Of a stretch of DNA of 55,940 nucleotides, positions 8,911-17,793 are shown piece by piece. The first letter of the stretch is position 1. Every line of letters starts with the position of its first letter. Source of the DNA: DATCTV01 sp964400685 (GTDB taxonomy: Bacteria; Desulfobacterota; Desulfomonilia; UBA1062); assembly GCA_964400685.1 (NCBI GenBank), contig CAYNVT010000010.1, forward strand, positions 1 to 55,940. The letters are read 5' to 3'. The notes under the pieces were generated by a model, which saw nothing but the letters and a program-made list of their open reading frames with translations, searched no databases and had not been told where the DNA came from. The translations under genes were made by a program, and so were the position numbers.

Positions 8911-8942
8911 AAAAAAGGGACAGCCGTTTAACGGCGTCCCTC
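8911..8942 (-). terminator. Rho-independent terminator of the acyl-CoA ligase gene
   Basis: On the minus strand a GC-rich hairpin (AGGGACGCCGTT, loop, AACGGC-bulge-GTCCCT) is followed by seven T residues. It begins 13 nt beyond the stop codon at 8955. This is the best terminator in the window. Confidence 0.85.
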
Positions 8943-8954
8943 GGTTTCGAGACT

Positions 8955-10655
8955 TCAGACGTCCCATTTTCCCTGCGAACGCAGTTTTTCCACAATCTCT
9001 TTTGATTTTTTCTTAAGCTCCATATAATCGGTTTTAGCTACTCTGTTCAGCGGCATCTCACCCTGATTGATGATCTCGACATGAGACGGCCTGGAATATG
9101 CAGCTATATCGTCACATGCCGTTATAACATCATTCGGGGTTATTGGTTTTTCTTTATCGATATTCTCAGCAAATACCATAATACCTTCACTGAAAATGTT
9201 ATGCTCGACACCGATTACCGCAATCGCACCAATTCTTCCCTTTAACCTGCCTGAAATATGGCTTTCGATATCGTCCGGGAACACCTGATAACCTTTGGGT
9301 TTGATTACCAGCTTTGATCTGCCGGCAAAGTGAAGACCATCGGCATCATAATAGCCAAGGTCACCCGTATAGCAAACGCGGTCTTTCGATACTGTTTTGC
9401 GAGTATTTTCTTCGTCGCCCAGATAGCCAAGGAAAATTTGAGGCCCGGAAAAACATATCTCGCCGACCTCACCAGGACCCTTCTCTTTTCCTGCCATACC
9501 GTCCGCCTGCATTGGCTCACGAATCGATATGGGGCAAAGCGGCATATCGAATCCGATACCTTTTACAAGGTCGTCAACCCCGGCATTGACATCTGTATAT
9601 GTACAGAAGCCGGCTGTCTCGGTAAGGCCAAGCCCGGTTCCAATACGTTTGGCCATTTTTGACATTTTTTCAAGAAACTCGCGTGTTACCGCCTGACCGC
9701 CGTATATGGCGAAATTTAATGACGAAAGGTCATATTTGCCATAATCAGGAAGCCTCCATTCCATATTGAACAATGCCGGTATCTGGCCGATGTTCTTTAT
9801 CTTGTAAGCCTGTATAGCCTCGAGGCTCTTGATCGGGTCGAATATATGAAGGATAACGCTTACACCGCCGCCGAATATGGTTGTGGCAAGCTGTTCGGTT
9901 ATGCATCCCACATGTGAAGGAGGAAGATTGATTAGCATGGTATCGCCTTCTTCCAGTTCGAATGATACGGCAAGCCCGATATTCTGAATCAATATGCTTT
10001 CATGGCATAGAAGTGCCGGTTTCGGTGAACCGGTAGAGCCTGTCGTGAAAATAATAAGGCAGGCGTCCCTTTTATCAACAAGTTTCCTGGCCCTTTTGAC
10101 TGTTCCGAAGATAAGGCTTTTTATAAAAACTTTCTTAATATCCTTAACAAAATCAGTGATCCCTACGGCACCATCCATTATCATGTCCTGTTCCTTCTGG
10201 AACTGAACCCAGTGCTTGATATAGGGGGAATTCTTCATCACTTCGGCAATCATCGGCCTGAAATCAGCCAGGGGTGTCTTGCCAAGGAAAAAATACGCCT
10301 TGGGCTTCATCTTATCCATGCAGTACTGAATCTCTTTCGCTTTCAGTCTCAGGTCGAGCGGGGCCACAATCGCACCTATGCGGTAGCATGCATAAATCAG
10401 ATAGACATGTTCTTTCAGCAAAGGGAGCGACGTGGCGACAATATCTCCCTTTTTTATCCCGATTGAAAGCAGCTTTGCTGCAAATGCCGATACTGATGTA
10501 TTGAATTGCTTCCAGGATATCTTTTCGCCTGTATTGTGTTCGATAATTGCAATTTCACCGGGTTTGCTCTTTGCATACTTATCGACATAATCCGCCTGAT
10601 TTGATAGCAGCTTACGGTATTGCTCATGAAAAAGTTCAGGGTTCTTCTTTGCCAT
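8955..10655 (-). CDS. AMP-forming acyl-CoA synthetase/ligase
   Basis: A 566-residue member of the adenylate-forming (ANL) superfamily that would activate a carboxylic acid to its CoA ester through an acyl-AMP. Visible motifs are the P-loop FTTGSTGSPKPA (203-214), the LGLTETAGF motif, the YTGDLGYYDADG hinge region and the catalytic lysine K541 in NRVAKTDY. The substrate cannot be read from the sequence. No signal peptide is present, so it is cytoplasmic. AGGAGG stands 5 nt before the ATG. The gene is transcribed alone, ended by the terminator at 8911-8942 and divergent from the PAP2 gene across 232 bp. Confidence 0.9.
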   Translation of the reverse strand: MAKKNPELFHEQYRKLLSNQADYVDKYAKSKPGEIAIIEHNTGEKISWKQFNTSVSAFAAKLLSIGIKKGDIVATSLPLLKEHVYLIYACYRIGAIVAPLDLRLKAKEIQYCMDKMKPKAYFFLGKTPLADFRPMIAEVMKNSPYIKHWVQFQKEQDMIMDGAVGITDFVKDIKKVFIKSLIFGTVKRARKLVDKRDACLIIFTTGSTGSPKPALLCHESILIQNIGLAVSFELEEGDTMLINLPPSHVGCITEQLATTIFGGGVSVILHIFDPIKSLEAIQAYKIKNIGQIPALFNMEWRLPDYGKYDLSSLNFAIYGGQAVTREFLEKMSKMAKRIGTGLGLTETAGFCTYTDVNAGVDDLVKGIGFDMPLCPISIREPMQADGMAGKEKGPGEVGEICFSGPQIFLGYLGDEENTRKTVSKDRVCYTGDLGYYDADGLHFAGRSKLVIKPKGYQVFPDDIESHISGRLKGRIGAIAVIGVEHNIFSEGIMVFAENIDKEKPITPNDVITACDDIAAYSRPSHVEIINQGEMPLNRVAKTDYMELKKKSKEIVEKLRSQGKWDV

Positions 10656-10887
10656 AGTATCCTCCTAAGATATTTGAATTGTGTCCGGAAATGTCAAATA
10701 AACAACGGAATCCGGGGGCATCATTATTAATATAAAGAGGTATTTCTGTCCAGACTCAATCGCAGAATTCATTCAAACTCCCTTATGATGAGATTCTTGT
10801 TTATGATTAATATAAAACATCCGGCTTTACATGTGTTCAAAGGTGCTGTTAAAAATAATTCATGGCTTTAAAAGGGAGGATTAAGCA

Positions 10888-11778
10888 ATGAATGAATTAC
10901 TGAGTTTTGGCACAGATATCAATTTATGGCTCCAGCATTTCAGCCCTATGCTGGATGTGCCTTTCAAGGTTATTACGTTCAGCGGGGAGGAGCTTTTCTT
11001 CCTCATTTTCCTGCCATTGATATACTGGAGCGTCAGCAAGCAGACAGGTGCAAGGCTGCTGGTCCTTTTCCTTTTTTCCGCCTGGGTTAATTCGTTTGCC
11101 AAGGTCCTTGCAAATGATCCCAGGCCCTTTCAGTATGACCGCAGGGTTCAGGCATTGCAGAATGCAGAAAGCGGAGGCTTCCCGAGCGGCCATACTCAGG
11201 GTTCGGTTGTTGTATGGGGCTATTTCGCAAATGCTATGAAAAACAAGTGGCTCTGGATTTTTGCAGTAATAATGATGCTGCTGGTTCCGCTTTCCAGGCT
11301 TTATCTGGGCGTCCATGACCTGCCAGATCTCATCGGCGGATACATCATAGGTTTTGTACTTCTAATATTTTTTATATTGTTTGAACCCGCAGCAACAGGA
11401 TGGCTGAAAGAAAAAAGCCTGTCTGTTCAGCTTGCTCTTTCAATTATTATCCCTGCAGTCATGATTGCAATCTCTCCAGGGTTGGATGAAGGCTGCATAA
11501 CAGCCGCTTCAACATTAATGGGCATGTCTGCCGGTTTTGCCCTTGAGAGAAGATTCATACGCTTTTGTTCCGGGGGCACAGTATTAAAGAGGTCACTGAG
11601 ATATATTCTGGGTATTGCAGTGATAATCTTACTGTGGGCGGGTTTGAAGATAGCATTCAAAGGACTCGAACCTGCTTTAGTGTTCAGGTTTATCAGATAC
11701 CTTATTATCGGTCTATGGGGGTCATTTGCAGCTCCATGGGTGTTTGTGAAGTTGAGGTTTGCAGTTACGGAACATTAA
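10888..11778 (+). CDS. PAP2-family membrane phosphatase
   Basis: A 296-residue integral membrane protein with all three motifs of the type-2 phosphatidic acid phosphatase superfamily: KVLANDPRP (72-80), PSGH (99-102) and SRLYLGVHDLPD (136-147), with H143 as the presumed nucleophile. Such enzymes dephosphorylate lipid phosphates such as undecaprenyl pyrophosphate or phosphatidate at the outer face of the inner membrane. The C-terminal half adds several more membrane segments than the minimal family. GGGAGG precedes the start. The precise substrate is not deducible. Confidence 0.88.
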   Translation: MNELLSFGTDINLWLQHFSPMLDVPFKVITFSGEELFFLIFLPLIYWSVSKQTGARLLVLFLFSAWVNSFAKVLANDPRPFQYDRRVQALQNAESGGFPSGHTQGSVVVWGYFANAMKNKWLWIFAVIMMLLVPLSRLYLGVHDLPDLIGGYIIGFVLLIFFILFEPAATGWLKEKSLSVQLALSIIIPAVMIAISPGLDEGCITAASTLMGMSAGFALERRFIRFCSGGTVLKRSLRYILGIAVIILLWAGLKIAFKGLEPALVFRFIRYLIIGLWGSFAAPWVFVKLRFAVTEH

Positions 11779-11817
11779 GGGATTTGAGAAAACCGGAAAT
11801 TGGCGGATAATTAACGA

Positions 11818-12579
11818 TTAAACCGGCTGCCCGAGCAGGGCTGAGGCCTTGATGGCAGCTTCTTTCACCGCTTCACCATATTCTTCGTAATGAGGCATAA
11901 TGAGCCTGTCCAGCCCTGAAATGCCTATCGAGCACACGACCTGACCCTTGTGATTAAGCACTGGAGATGCAAAACAGATGATTCCCGGCTTATATTCTTC
12001 GTTATCAACAGCCAGTCTGGAATCCTTGACGCGCGAAAGGGTGGTGAAAAGTTCTGTCCTTGAAATAATGGACTTGGGAGTATATTTTTCCAGAGGAGAT
12101 TTCCTGATGATTTCATCAATCGTCTTTTCTTCCATAAATGCAAGAATCGCTCTGCCGAGTGCAGTCTGAGTCGCAGATTCGCGCGTGCCTATGGATATGC
12201 TTATGGTGATTGCATCTCTTGGCTGTTCGACTGCTATAAAAACCACCTCTCCCTTATCAAGGATCGCCAGATGTGTATTCTGGTTTGTGCGCTGGCAGAC
12301 ATCCTTCATGATAGGCCTCAAGAATTCTTCAAGGCGCAGGTTGTCCGAGAACGACCCTGCAAGCTCAAGTACCTTGAAACCGAGCGAATAGCGTTTAGTA
12401 TCGTTGTCCTGATAGATGAAACCGGCCTTGACCATTGTCTTTATCAGGCGGAAAACGCTTGAACGGTCTATCTTGAAACTTGCTGCGATATCGTTGAGCG
12501 TCAATGGAGAACCGGCTTTTGCAAGAATTGTCAGTATGGTGAGCCCTCTTTCAAGTGATTGAATTGTTCCGTTGTTCAT
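11818..12579 (-). CDS. IclR-family transcriptional regulator
   Basis: A 253-residue regulator with an N-terminal winged helix-turn-helix (IQSLERGLTILTILAKAG and DRSSVFRLIKTM, residues about 6-50) and a C-terminal IclR effector domain (QTALGRAILAFM; AVDNEEYKPGIICFASPVL; SIGISG). Members often control degradation of aromatic or organic acids. It is divergent from the FAD-dependent gene at 12701 and could regulate it across the shared 121-bp region, but no operator is obvious. Confidence 0.92.
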   Translation of the reverse strand: MNNGTIQSLERGLTILTILAKAGSPLTLNDIAASFKIDRSSVFRLIKTMVKAGFIYQDNDTKRYSLGFKVLELAGSFSDNLRLEEFLRPIMKDVCQRTNQNTHLAILDKGEVVFIAVEQPRDAITISISIGTRESATQTALGRAILAFMEEKTIDEIIRKSPLEKYTPKSIISRTELFTTLSRVKDSRLAVDNEEYKPGIICFASPVLNHKGQVVCSIGISGLDRLIMPHYEEYGEAVKEAAIKASALLGQPV

Positions 12580-12700
12580 GAATTGATGAGGTATAGGTTT
12601 TAAAAACTAATGTCAATCAGATGGATATATGTTTAATAGATTATTGCAATCATCATAAACAAATTCGACAAGATGAACATATTCCAAAACCGGAGGATTT

Positions 12701-14180
12701 ATGAAAGCTTTGATTATGGGCGGCGGGATGTCGGGTCTGGCAACAGCTATCAACCTTCTCGATGCGGGAATTGATGTCGAGATTATTGAATCTGATACGA
12801 TATTCGGAGGCCGGGCCAATTCCTGGCTGGATAATGACGGCGACATGATTGACAATGCGCTTCACGTGTTCTTCCCCTATTATGTCAACCTAATCAATTT
12901 CTTTAAAAAAATGGGGATTGATAAAAACATAATCTGGAAAGGTACTGACTTCTTCTTCGCCCAGGACGACGGGAACCAGCCTGTGCTGCATTTTGAAAAC
13001 TACCCTGCGCCGCTGCATACTGCCGTTGCATACATGAATCTTATCAAAAACTATAAAGGCATTCCCAAATGGAAAATGCTTGCCANNNNNNNNNNCGTTC
13101 GCATATGCCGTGGGCGCTTCGAAAAAGGAACTTGACGAGCTTGACAATCAGTCCTGGACTGAATGGGTTTCCAGGAGAGGCCCGCGTGGAGCCTTCAAGC
13201 CCATGTCTCCTGCGATATATGGCCTCACATTCACCCCTGAATACGCCATATCGGCCAAGGTGATGGTCAACTGGTTTAAAAAGGTTTCGGCATCTGCCGA
13301 GACGTCCAGGGTCGGATTTGCAAACGGAGGACTTGGCGAAATCTGGGTCGGAAGCTGTCTTGAGTACATCAAGGCAAAGGGCGGCAGGTTCGAAACAGGT
13401 AAAATGGTAACCTCGATAAACTGCGAAGACGGCAAAATTAAGAGCGTAACTGTAAATGGCAAAGAAGAGTATAAGGCAGATATCTATGTATCAGCCATAA
13501 GTCCCTATTCACTCAGAAGGGTCATCCCGAAGGAATCATTCAAATACAAATACTTCCAGGAACTGACCCATTTCGAAGAATCCCCGTCGCTTTCGATTCA
13601 GGTATGGTTTGACAGGAAGCTTACCGATGTCGACGTGACGTTTTTCTCCACAGACTGCATTTTCAATACCTATGCAGACCTTTCAAATGTCCTTCCTCAT
13701 ATATTCAAAGGAGGCAGCATGTTCGAGATGGTCATTGCGCCAGCCGATGCCGTACGCTTTCTGCCTGATGAGGTGATTTATGAAAAGACGATCGAGGATA
13801 TAAGGAGGCTCTTTCCTGCCGCACGCGATGCGCACGTAAAAAAATACAGGGTTATAAGGGAACGCCAAGGCGTTTACCGGCCGTTTCCTGGCATGGAAAA
13901 ACACCGGCCGTACCAGCGCACGCCCTACCCCAACCTCTACCTCACAGGTGATTATACGAAGACTCATGTAAGTTCTGGCGGAATGGAAGCTGCGATCTGG
14001 ACAGCCAATCATTGTTCGGAACTCATCATTCAGGACAAGCTCAACAAACGTGTCGGGCTGAATGTCGAATTTGACCCTCCAAAAGGCCTCACTCCTCTTA
14101 TCAGGCCTTTAATGTATACAGGCCTTATTTTAACGCTTATGACAGGTGTAAGAATTATCAAAAAACTCTTTTTCAGATGA
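12701..14180 (+). CDS. FAD-dependent desaturase/amine-oxidase-like protein, interrupted by an assembly gap
   Basis: The N-terminal piece (12701 to the gap) starts MKALIMGGGMSGLATAINLL, a Rossmann FAD-binding motif, followed by FGGRANSWLDNDGDMIDNALH. After the gap the protein continues FAYAVGASKKELDELDNQSW and ends with the FAD motif LYLTGDYTKTHVSSGGMEAAI. About 490 residues in total resemble phytoene/zeta-carotene desaturase-like (PDS/HpnE-type) oxidoreductases. The two parts are in different frames only because the ten Ns are a placeholder; a true gap length divisible by three restores one frame. GGAGG precedes the start. The stop overlaps the START-domain gene (ATGA). The C terminus ends in a hydrophobic basic segment (LILTLMTGVRIIKKLFF) that may anchor it to membrane. 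Substrate unknown. Confidence 0.82.
13086..13095. other. Assembly gap of ten Ns
   Basis: Ten N characters interrupt the FAD-dependent gene. Frame analysis shows the real missing length should be a multiple of three (for example 9 or 12), so the gene is probably intact in the organism. Confidence 0.99.
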
Positions 14181-14860
14181 AGACCTTGATCAGTGTTTTC
14201 ATAATCTTTCTTATGATGGCGACCTGTCTTGAAGCGTCAGTCAAGGTAGGTCCCTGGAAAAAGATAAGAGAATCTGACGGTATAATCGGCTGGGTCAGGA
14301 CAAATTCCAGGAGCAGCGTCGATGAAGTCAGGGCCGAGGGAATTATTGATGCACCGATTCCTGTTGTCGAAGCGGTTTTAAGGGATATTCCCGCGCAGAA
14401 AAAGTTCATGTTCCTGTGTGATGATGCAAAAAAGATCGAGCTGCCTGGGTACCCTAACACAACCGACAGTTTCAGCACATACTTTCAGCAGGGCCTTCCC
14501 TGGCCTTTGTCAGACCGCTACGGCCTCGGAAGGATATCATTCATGCTAGATGTCCCGACAGGCAGAATAATTGTCCGGGGTATCGCTATAAAAGCGGATT
14601 TCAAACCTCCCAGATCAGGTATGGTTGAATTGCCTTTCGGAGATGTCACATGGATTCTAAAAGAACAGGCAGGTGAGAAAACACTCCTTACCTATCAGTT
14701 GCTGACAGACCCTGGCGGCAATTTGCCAGCAAGTGTAGTCAATCTGCTTTTAAAAAATCTCGGGGTAACAACGCTCAAGAATATCAGGAAGCTTTCCAAA
14801 CAGCCGCCCTACAAAGATGCCAGGGCAATATTTACGACTACACCTTACCTGCAGTACTGA
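14177..14860 (+). CDS. Exported START-domain (lipid-binding) protein
   Basis: A 227-residue protein with a cleavable-type signal peptide (residues 1-20, LISVFIIFLMMATCLEAS), then a START/Bet-v1-like fold: GIIGWVRTNSRSSVDEVRAEGIIDAPIPVVEAVLRD, PLSDRYGLGR and LTYQLLTDPGGNLPASVVN are characteristic. START domains hold a hydrophobic ligand such as a lipid or sterol. The gene overlaps the preceding FAD-dependent gene by 4 nt and lacks its own ribosome site, so the two are translationally coupled and probably functionally linked. A periplasmic partner handling the product of the oxidoreductase is an inference. Confidence 0.85.
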   Translation: MKTLISVFIIFLMMATCLEASVKVGPWKKIRESDGIIGWVRTNSRSSVDEVRAEGIIDAPIPVVEAVLRDIPAQKKFMFLCDDAKKIELPGYPNTTDSFSTYFQQGLPWPLSDRYGLGRISFMLDVPTGRIIVRGIAIKADFKPPRSGMVELPFGDVTWILKEQAGEKTLLTYQLLTDPGGNLPASVVNLLLKNLGVTTLKNIRKLSKQPPYKDARAIFTTTPYLQY

Positions 14861-14897
14861 TGCCGGCAGAAACATCTTTAGCTCAAAGGCAGGAAAG

Positions 14898-14916
14898 CCA
14901 CTGATCAAACCAGTGG
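14898..14916. terminator. Short hairpin between convergent genes
   Basis: CCACTG (14898-14903) and CAGTGG (14911-14916) enclose a 7-nt loop between the START-domain gene and the convergent BKACE gene. No strong T tract follows, so it is only a weak bidirectional terminator candidate. Confidence 0.35.
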
Positions 14917-14932
14917 TTCAACTGTCTTCGAG

Positions 14933-15829
14933 TTATTGAGAGTACTCCTTCTCAAGATTAATTGAATTATCAGCCGGTGAGATGCCCAGAATACGCCGGG
15001 TCTCATCGGCATCCGCCAGTTCCCTTCTGATCAGCTTGGCCATATGGGCAATGCGCTCAATCAACTGAACGTTTGTGGCAAGTTCTTTTTTCTCGTAGTC
15101 AAAATAGATATTATCCTCAAGACCAACTCTGACTCCTCCGCCTGCCGCAAGGGCTGTGACATGTACCGGCAGTTGAAAAACCCCGATACCGGCGGCTGAC
15201 CACAGAGATGCTTCAGGAAGAGATTTTATAAGATAGGCAATATCCTCAATACGGGCCGGTATGCCTCCCAGTGAGCCGAATATCAGATTAAAATATAGAG
15301 GTTGAGGAAGTCCTAGCTTTTTATGGAGGTGTATGGCGAAATTGAGCATGCCGCTGTCGAAAATCTCAATTTCGGGCTTGATACCCTGTGCAAGCATTGT
15401 TTCAGCCAGCCTGAATATAACATCCGGAGGATTTACGCTTGCCTGCCTGGGAAAATTGAGAGAGCCTGTCGTGATGCTTGCCATTTCAGGCTTTTCTATT
15501 CCTTTCAGGAAAAGGACTTCGGACCTGTGTTCGAAGTCTTTGAAGATTCGTCCGCTTGTTGAAACGCAGATAATGACATTGCACTCTTCCCGGATCCTGC
15601 GGATTATTCGGCCATATCTTTCGGCTTTATAACAGGGTTTTCCATGTTCATCACGGATATGCAGGTGGACAATGGCAGCCCCTGCACTGTGACAGGCTAC
15701 AGCATCCCGCACGATCTCATCTTCGGTTACTGGTACATGAGGAGTGTCTTTTTTTGTGGGTACCATCCCGGTGATAGCAGCGTTAATTATAAGCTTCGGA
15801 TATGGTTTTACAGGATAGATGGAATGCAT
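14933..15829 (-). CDS. BKACE-family beta-keto acid cleavage enzyme (DUF849)
   Basis: A 298-residue TIM-barrel enzyme of the BKACE (3-keto-5-aminohexanoate cleavage) family. These zinc enzymes react a beta-keto acid with acetyl-CoA to give acetoacetyl-CoA (or another CoA ester) and a shorter product. The metal ligands known in the family are visible: H55 and H57 in VHLHIRD and E238 in RVGLEDN; LIINAAITGMVPTK and TTGSLNFPRQA are also typical. Known members act on 3-keto-5-aminohexanoate, dehydrocarnitine and other keto acids; the substrate here is unknown. AAGGAG precedes the ATG within the end of the upstream glycosyltransferase gene, only 16 nt away, so the two are probably co-transcribed although their roles look unrelated. 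Confidence 0.92.
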   Translation of the reverse strand: MHSIYPVKPYPKLIINAAITGMVPTKKDTPHVPVTEDEIVRDAVACHSAGAAIVHLHIRDEHGKPCYKAERYGRIIRRIREECNVIICVSTSGRIFKDFEHRSEVLFLKGIEKPEMASITTGSLNFPRQASVNPPDVIFRLAETMLAQGIKPEIEIFDSGMLNFAIHLHKKLGLPQPLYFNLIFGSLGGIPARIEDIAYLIKSLPEASLWSAAGIGVFQLPVHVTALAAGGGVRVGLEDNIYFDYEKKELATNVQLIERIAHMAKLIRRELADADETRRILGISPADNSINLEKEYSQ

Positions 15830-15845
15830 GATGACAATCTCCTTG

Positions 15846-17603
15846 TTAAAAATGCAACTTAAGGCGCTCTTTCAATGCCCTTCTCATGCCGCCGACTGCC
15901 CGGCTGAAAAGGATTCTCGATGATTCCTTATCTGTCCCTGTGTCTTCCCCGGACTCAGCCATGAGAGTAGCCCTTGATCCGGTCAGCTTAATGAATTCCT
16001 TGTATCCGAAACCGAACCGGGCATGTATGCGTTCGGCACGTCCTGCATCACTTAGAAGATCGAAGAGAACATCCAGGGCAAAAGTATTTAATAAAGGGGT
16101 GTTCTTCTTGAGAGCCAACCAGGCGAGAACAAATGGGATCAGGTCTTTCGCCAGGCAATACGGACTTGAGAATTCCGCTGCTTCAGGAAAAATTCTCAAA
16201 AGTTCATTTTCATCATGAATGTTGAGGTAATGGAGTAAAACTTTGCGATATTCCCAGGCTGAGCGCAGTCTTGTTTCATGTCGGTTGCCGCTGGCATTGG
16301 CTTCATCGCTGCGGACCCTGAATTGTGTAAGCTTCTCCTCCATGATGTGGATATCGTATTTGAAACAGAGTCTGACCCAGAGATCAAGATCAGGCAGTTG
16401 ATGCAACCTTGAATCGGGCCGTCCGACGACATCGTAACATTCACGGCGTATCATGACACTGGGTAAACAAATACAGTTGCCCTCATAGAAAAAACGTCGC
16501 AGCCATTCGTAACGGCTTCGATTGGATTGAGTGAATATGCTGAAATAGAAATGGTTTTTGTCAGTGAAGGCTTGACCGTCGTCATCAATTATCTGTGCAT
16601 CGGTAAAGACCGCGCCATGTTCAGGGTGACTGTTTAAAAAATCAACCTGTTTCTGAAGTTTATCCGGCAGGTAGGCGTCATCAGAATTGATAATGGCAAT
16701 ATATTTCCCTTCCGCCAGATCGAGGCCTTTGTTTTTCGTATATATCATTCCGGCATTATGAGTTGAGAACGTGGCCTTTATACGCGGATCGTCAAATCTG
16801 GCAATCTCCTGAGCCGTGCCATCGTTTGACCCGTCATCGATAATGATCAACTCGAAATCTTTATACGTCTGAGCCAGGACGCTTTTTATACTGTGAGCAA
16901 CGTACTTTTCATGGTTATAGGCGGCCATAATAACGCTTACTTCAGGTACACGGCGGCGTGAGACCATTGCTTTGGCCGGCACTCCTGAGACGGTTGTACC
17001 GTCAGGCACGTCTTTATGAACACATGATTGGGCTCCGATTATGCAATCCGCACCCACCTTCACATGCGGGAGGACTACTGCCCCGGTTCCCACAAAGGTA
17101 TTCTTATCTATGGTAACGCTTCCGTTGATATTGACCCCAGGGGCGATATAAACATTTTCACCGATGATTGAATCATGCCCCACATAAGCTCCATCTGAAA
17201 CTACTGTATTATCTCCAAGTTTCACCTGGGGTGAAACCACTGCATTATGCCTGACAATGCAACCCTGACCGAGGATTGCGTCCGCTGATACAATTGCAGT
17301 TTCTGCTATCATGTTGGCCAGAGTGAATCCGGCTTTTTTCAGGAGATCTCCGTATTTCTTTCGCGCGGTAACATCCATGATGGCCACCACTGCCTGAGCC
17401 CCGGATTCAGCAAGTTGCGGCAGATTATCACTGGTGCCAAGATTATTAAGTCCATAGGTCGACTCAACATATGCACACGGGAAAACATCGTCGACATAGC
17501 CTATAAAATCGTAACGGTCTTTAAAGATAGAATAGATCAGGCCGGCAAGCTTACCGCCTCCCACAAGGATAATCCTTATTTTATTTTTGTTTTCTCTCAT
17601 CAT
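15846..17603 (-). CDS. Fusion of NeuD/PglD-like sugar acetyltransferase and family 2 glycosyltransferase
   Basis: 585 residues with two recognisable enzymes. Residues about 9-215 are a NeuD/PglD-like acyltransferase: a nucleotide-sugar-binding start (IRIILVGGGKLAGLIYSIF) and a left-handed beta-helix of hexapeptide repeats (about 103-205) with H143 in VGHDSIIGENVYIAPG in the expected catalytic place. Residues about 221-440 are a GT-A family 2 glycosyltransferase: VSVIMAAYNHEKYV, ELIIIDDGSNDGTA and the metal-binding NSDD at 306-309, then LPDLDLWVRLCF. The C-terminal part is helical with a basic tail. No membrane segment is seen. It probably modifies and transfers a sugar for surface polysaccharide or glycoprotein, yet it is not in a polysaccharide cluster. 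The ribosome site is weak. Confidence 0.88.
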   Translation of the reverse strand: MMRENKNKIRIILVGGGKLAGLIYSIFKDRYDFIGYVDDVFPCAYVESTYGLNNLGTSDNLPQLAESGAQAVVAIMDVTARKKYGDLLKKAGFTLANMIAETAIVSADAILGQGCIVRHNAVVSPQVKLGDNTVVSDGAYVGHDSIIGENVYIAPGVNINGSVTIDKNTFVGTGAVVLPHVKVGADCIIGAQSCVHKDVPDGTTVSGVPAKAMVSRRRVPEVSVIMAAYNHEKYVAHSIKSVLAQTYKDFELIIIDDGSNDGTAQEIARFDDPRIKATFSTHNAGMIYTKNKGLDLAEGKYIAIINSDDAYLPDKLQKQVDFLNSHPEHGAVFTDAQIIDDDGQAFTDKNHFYFSIFTQSNRSRYEWLRRFFYEGNCICLPSVMIRRECYDVVGRPDSRLHQLPDLDLWVRLCFKYDIHIMEEKLTQFRVRSDEANASGNRHETRLRSAWEYRKVLLHYLNIHDENELLRIFPEAAEFSSPYCLAKDLIPFVLAWLALKKNTPLLNTFALDVLFDLLSDAGRAERIHARFGFGYKEFIKLTGSRATLMAESGEDTGTDKESSRILFSRAVGGMRRALKERLKLHF

Positions 17604-17793
17604 AATTAATAATCAGCACCGTTTCATAAATATTTAGACTATGTAACGAAGACCAGGCAACCAAAATTTCCTATCTGAAAAATGTTTTTATTGACACATA
17701 AATCCTGAAGGTGATTCAAATGGTTTCTGTCAGGATTCTCTGATTTTCTACAAGTATTCTAATATATTATTTTAATCAAAAGGAAGGGAATTC

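Noticed and set aside
10769..10775. TCATTCA half-sites as further FadR boxes (also near 22237 and 40903)
   Set aside because: Only half of the palindrome is present, and such 7-mers are common in AT-rich intergenic DNA, including before lon, which is unrelated.
17691..17696. TTGACA upstream of the NDP-forming synthetase as a promoter
   Set aside because: No acceptable minus-10 hexamer at 15-19 nt spacing.
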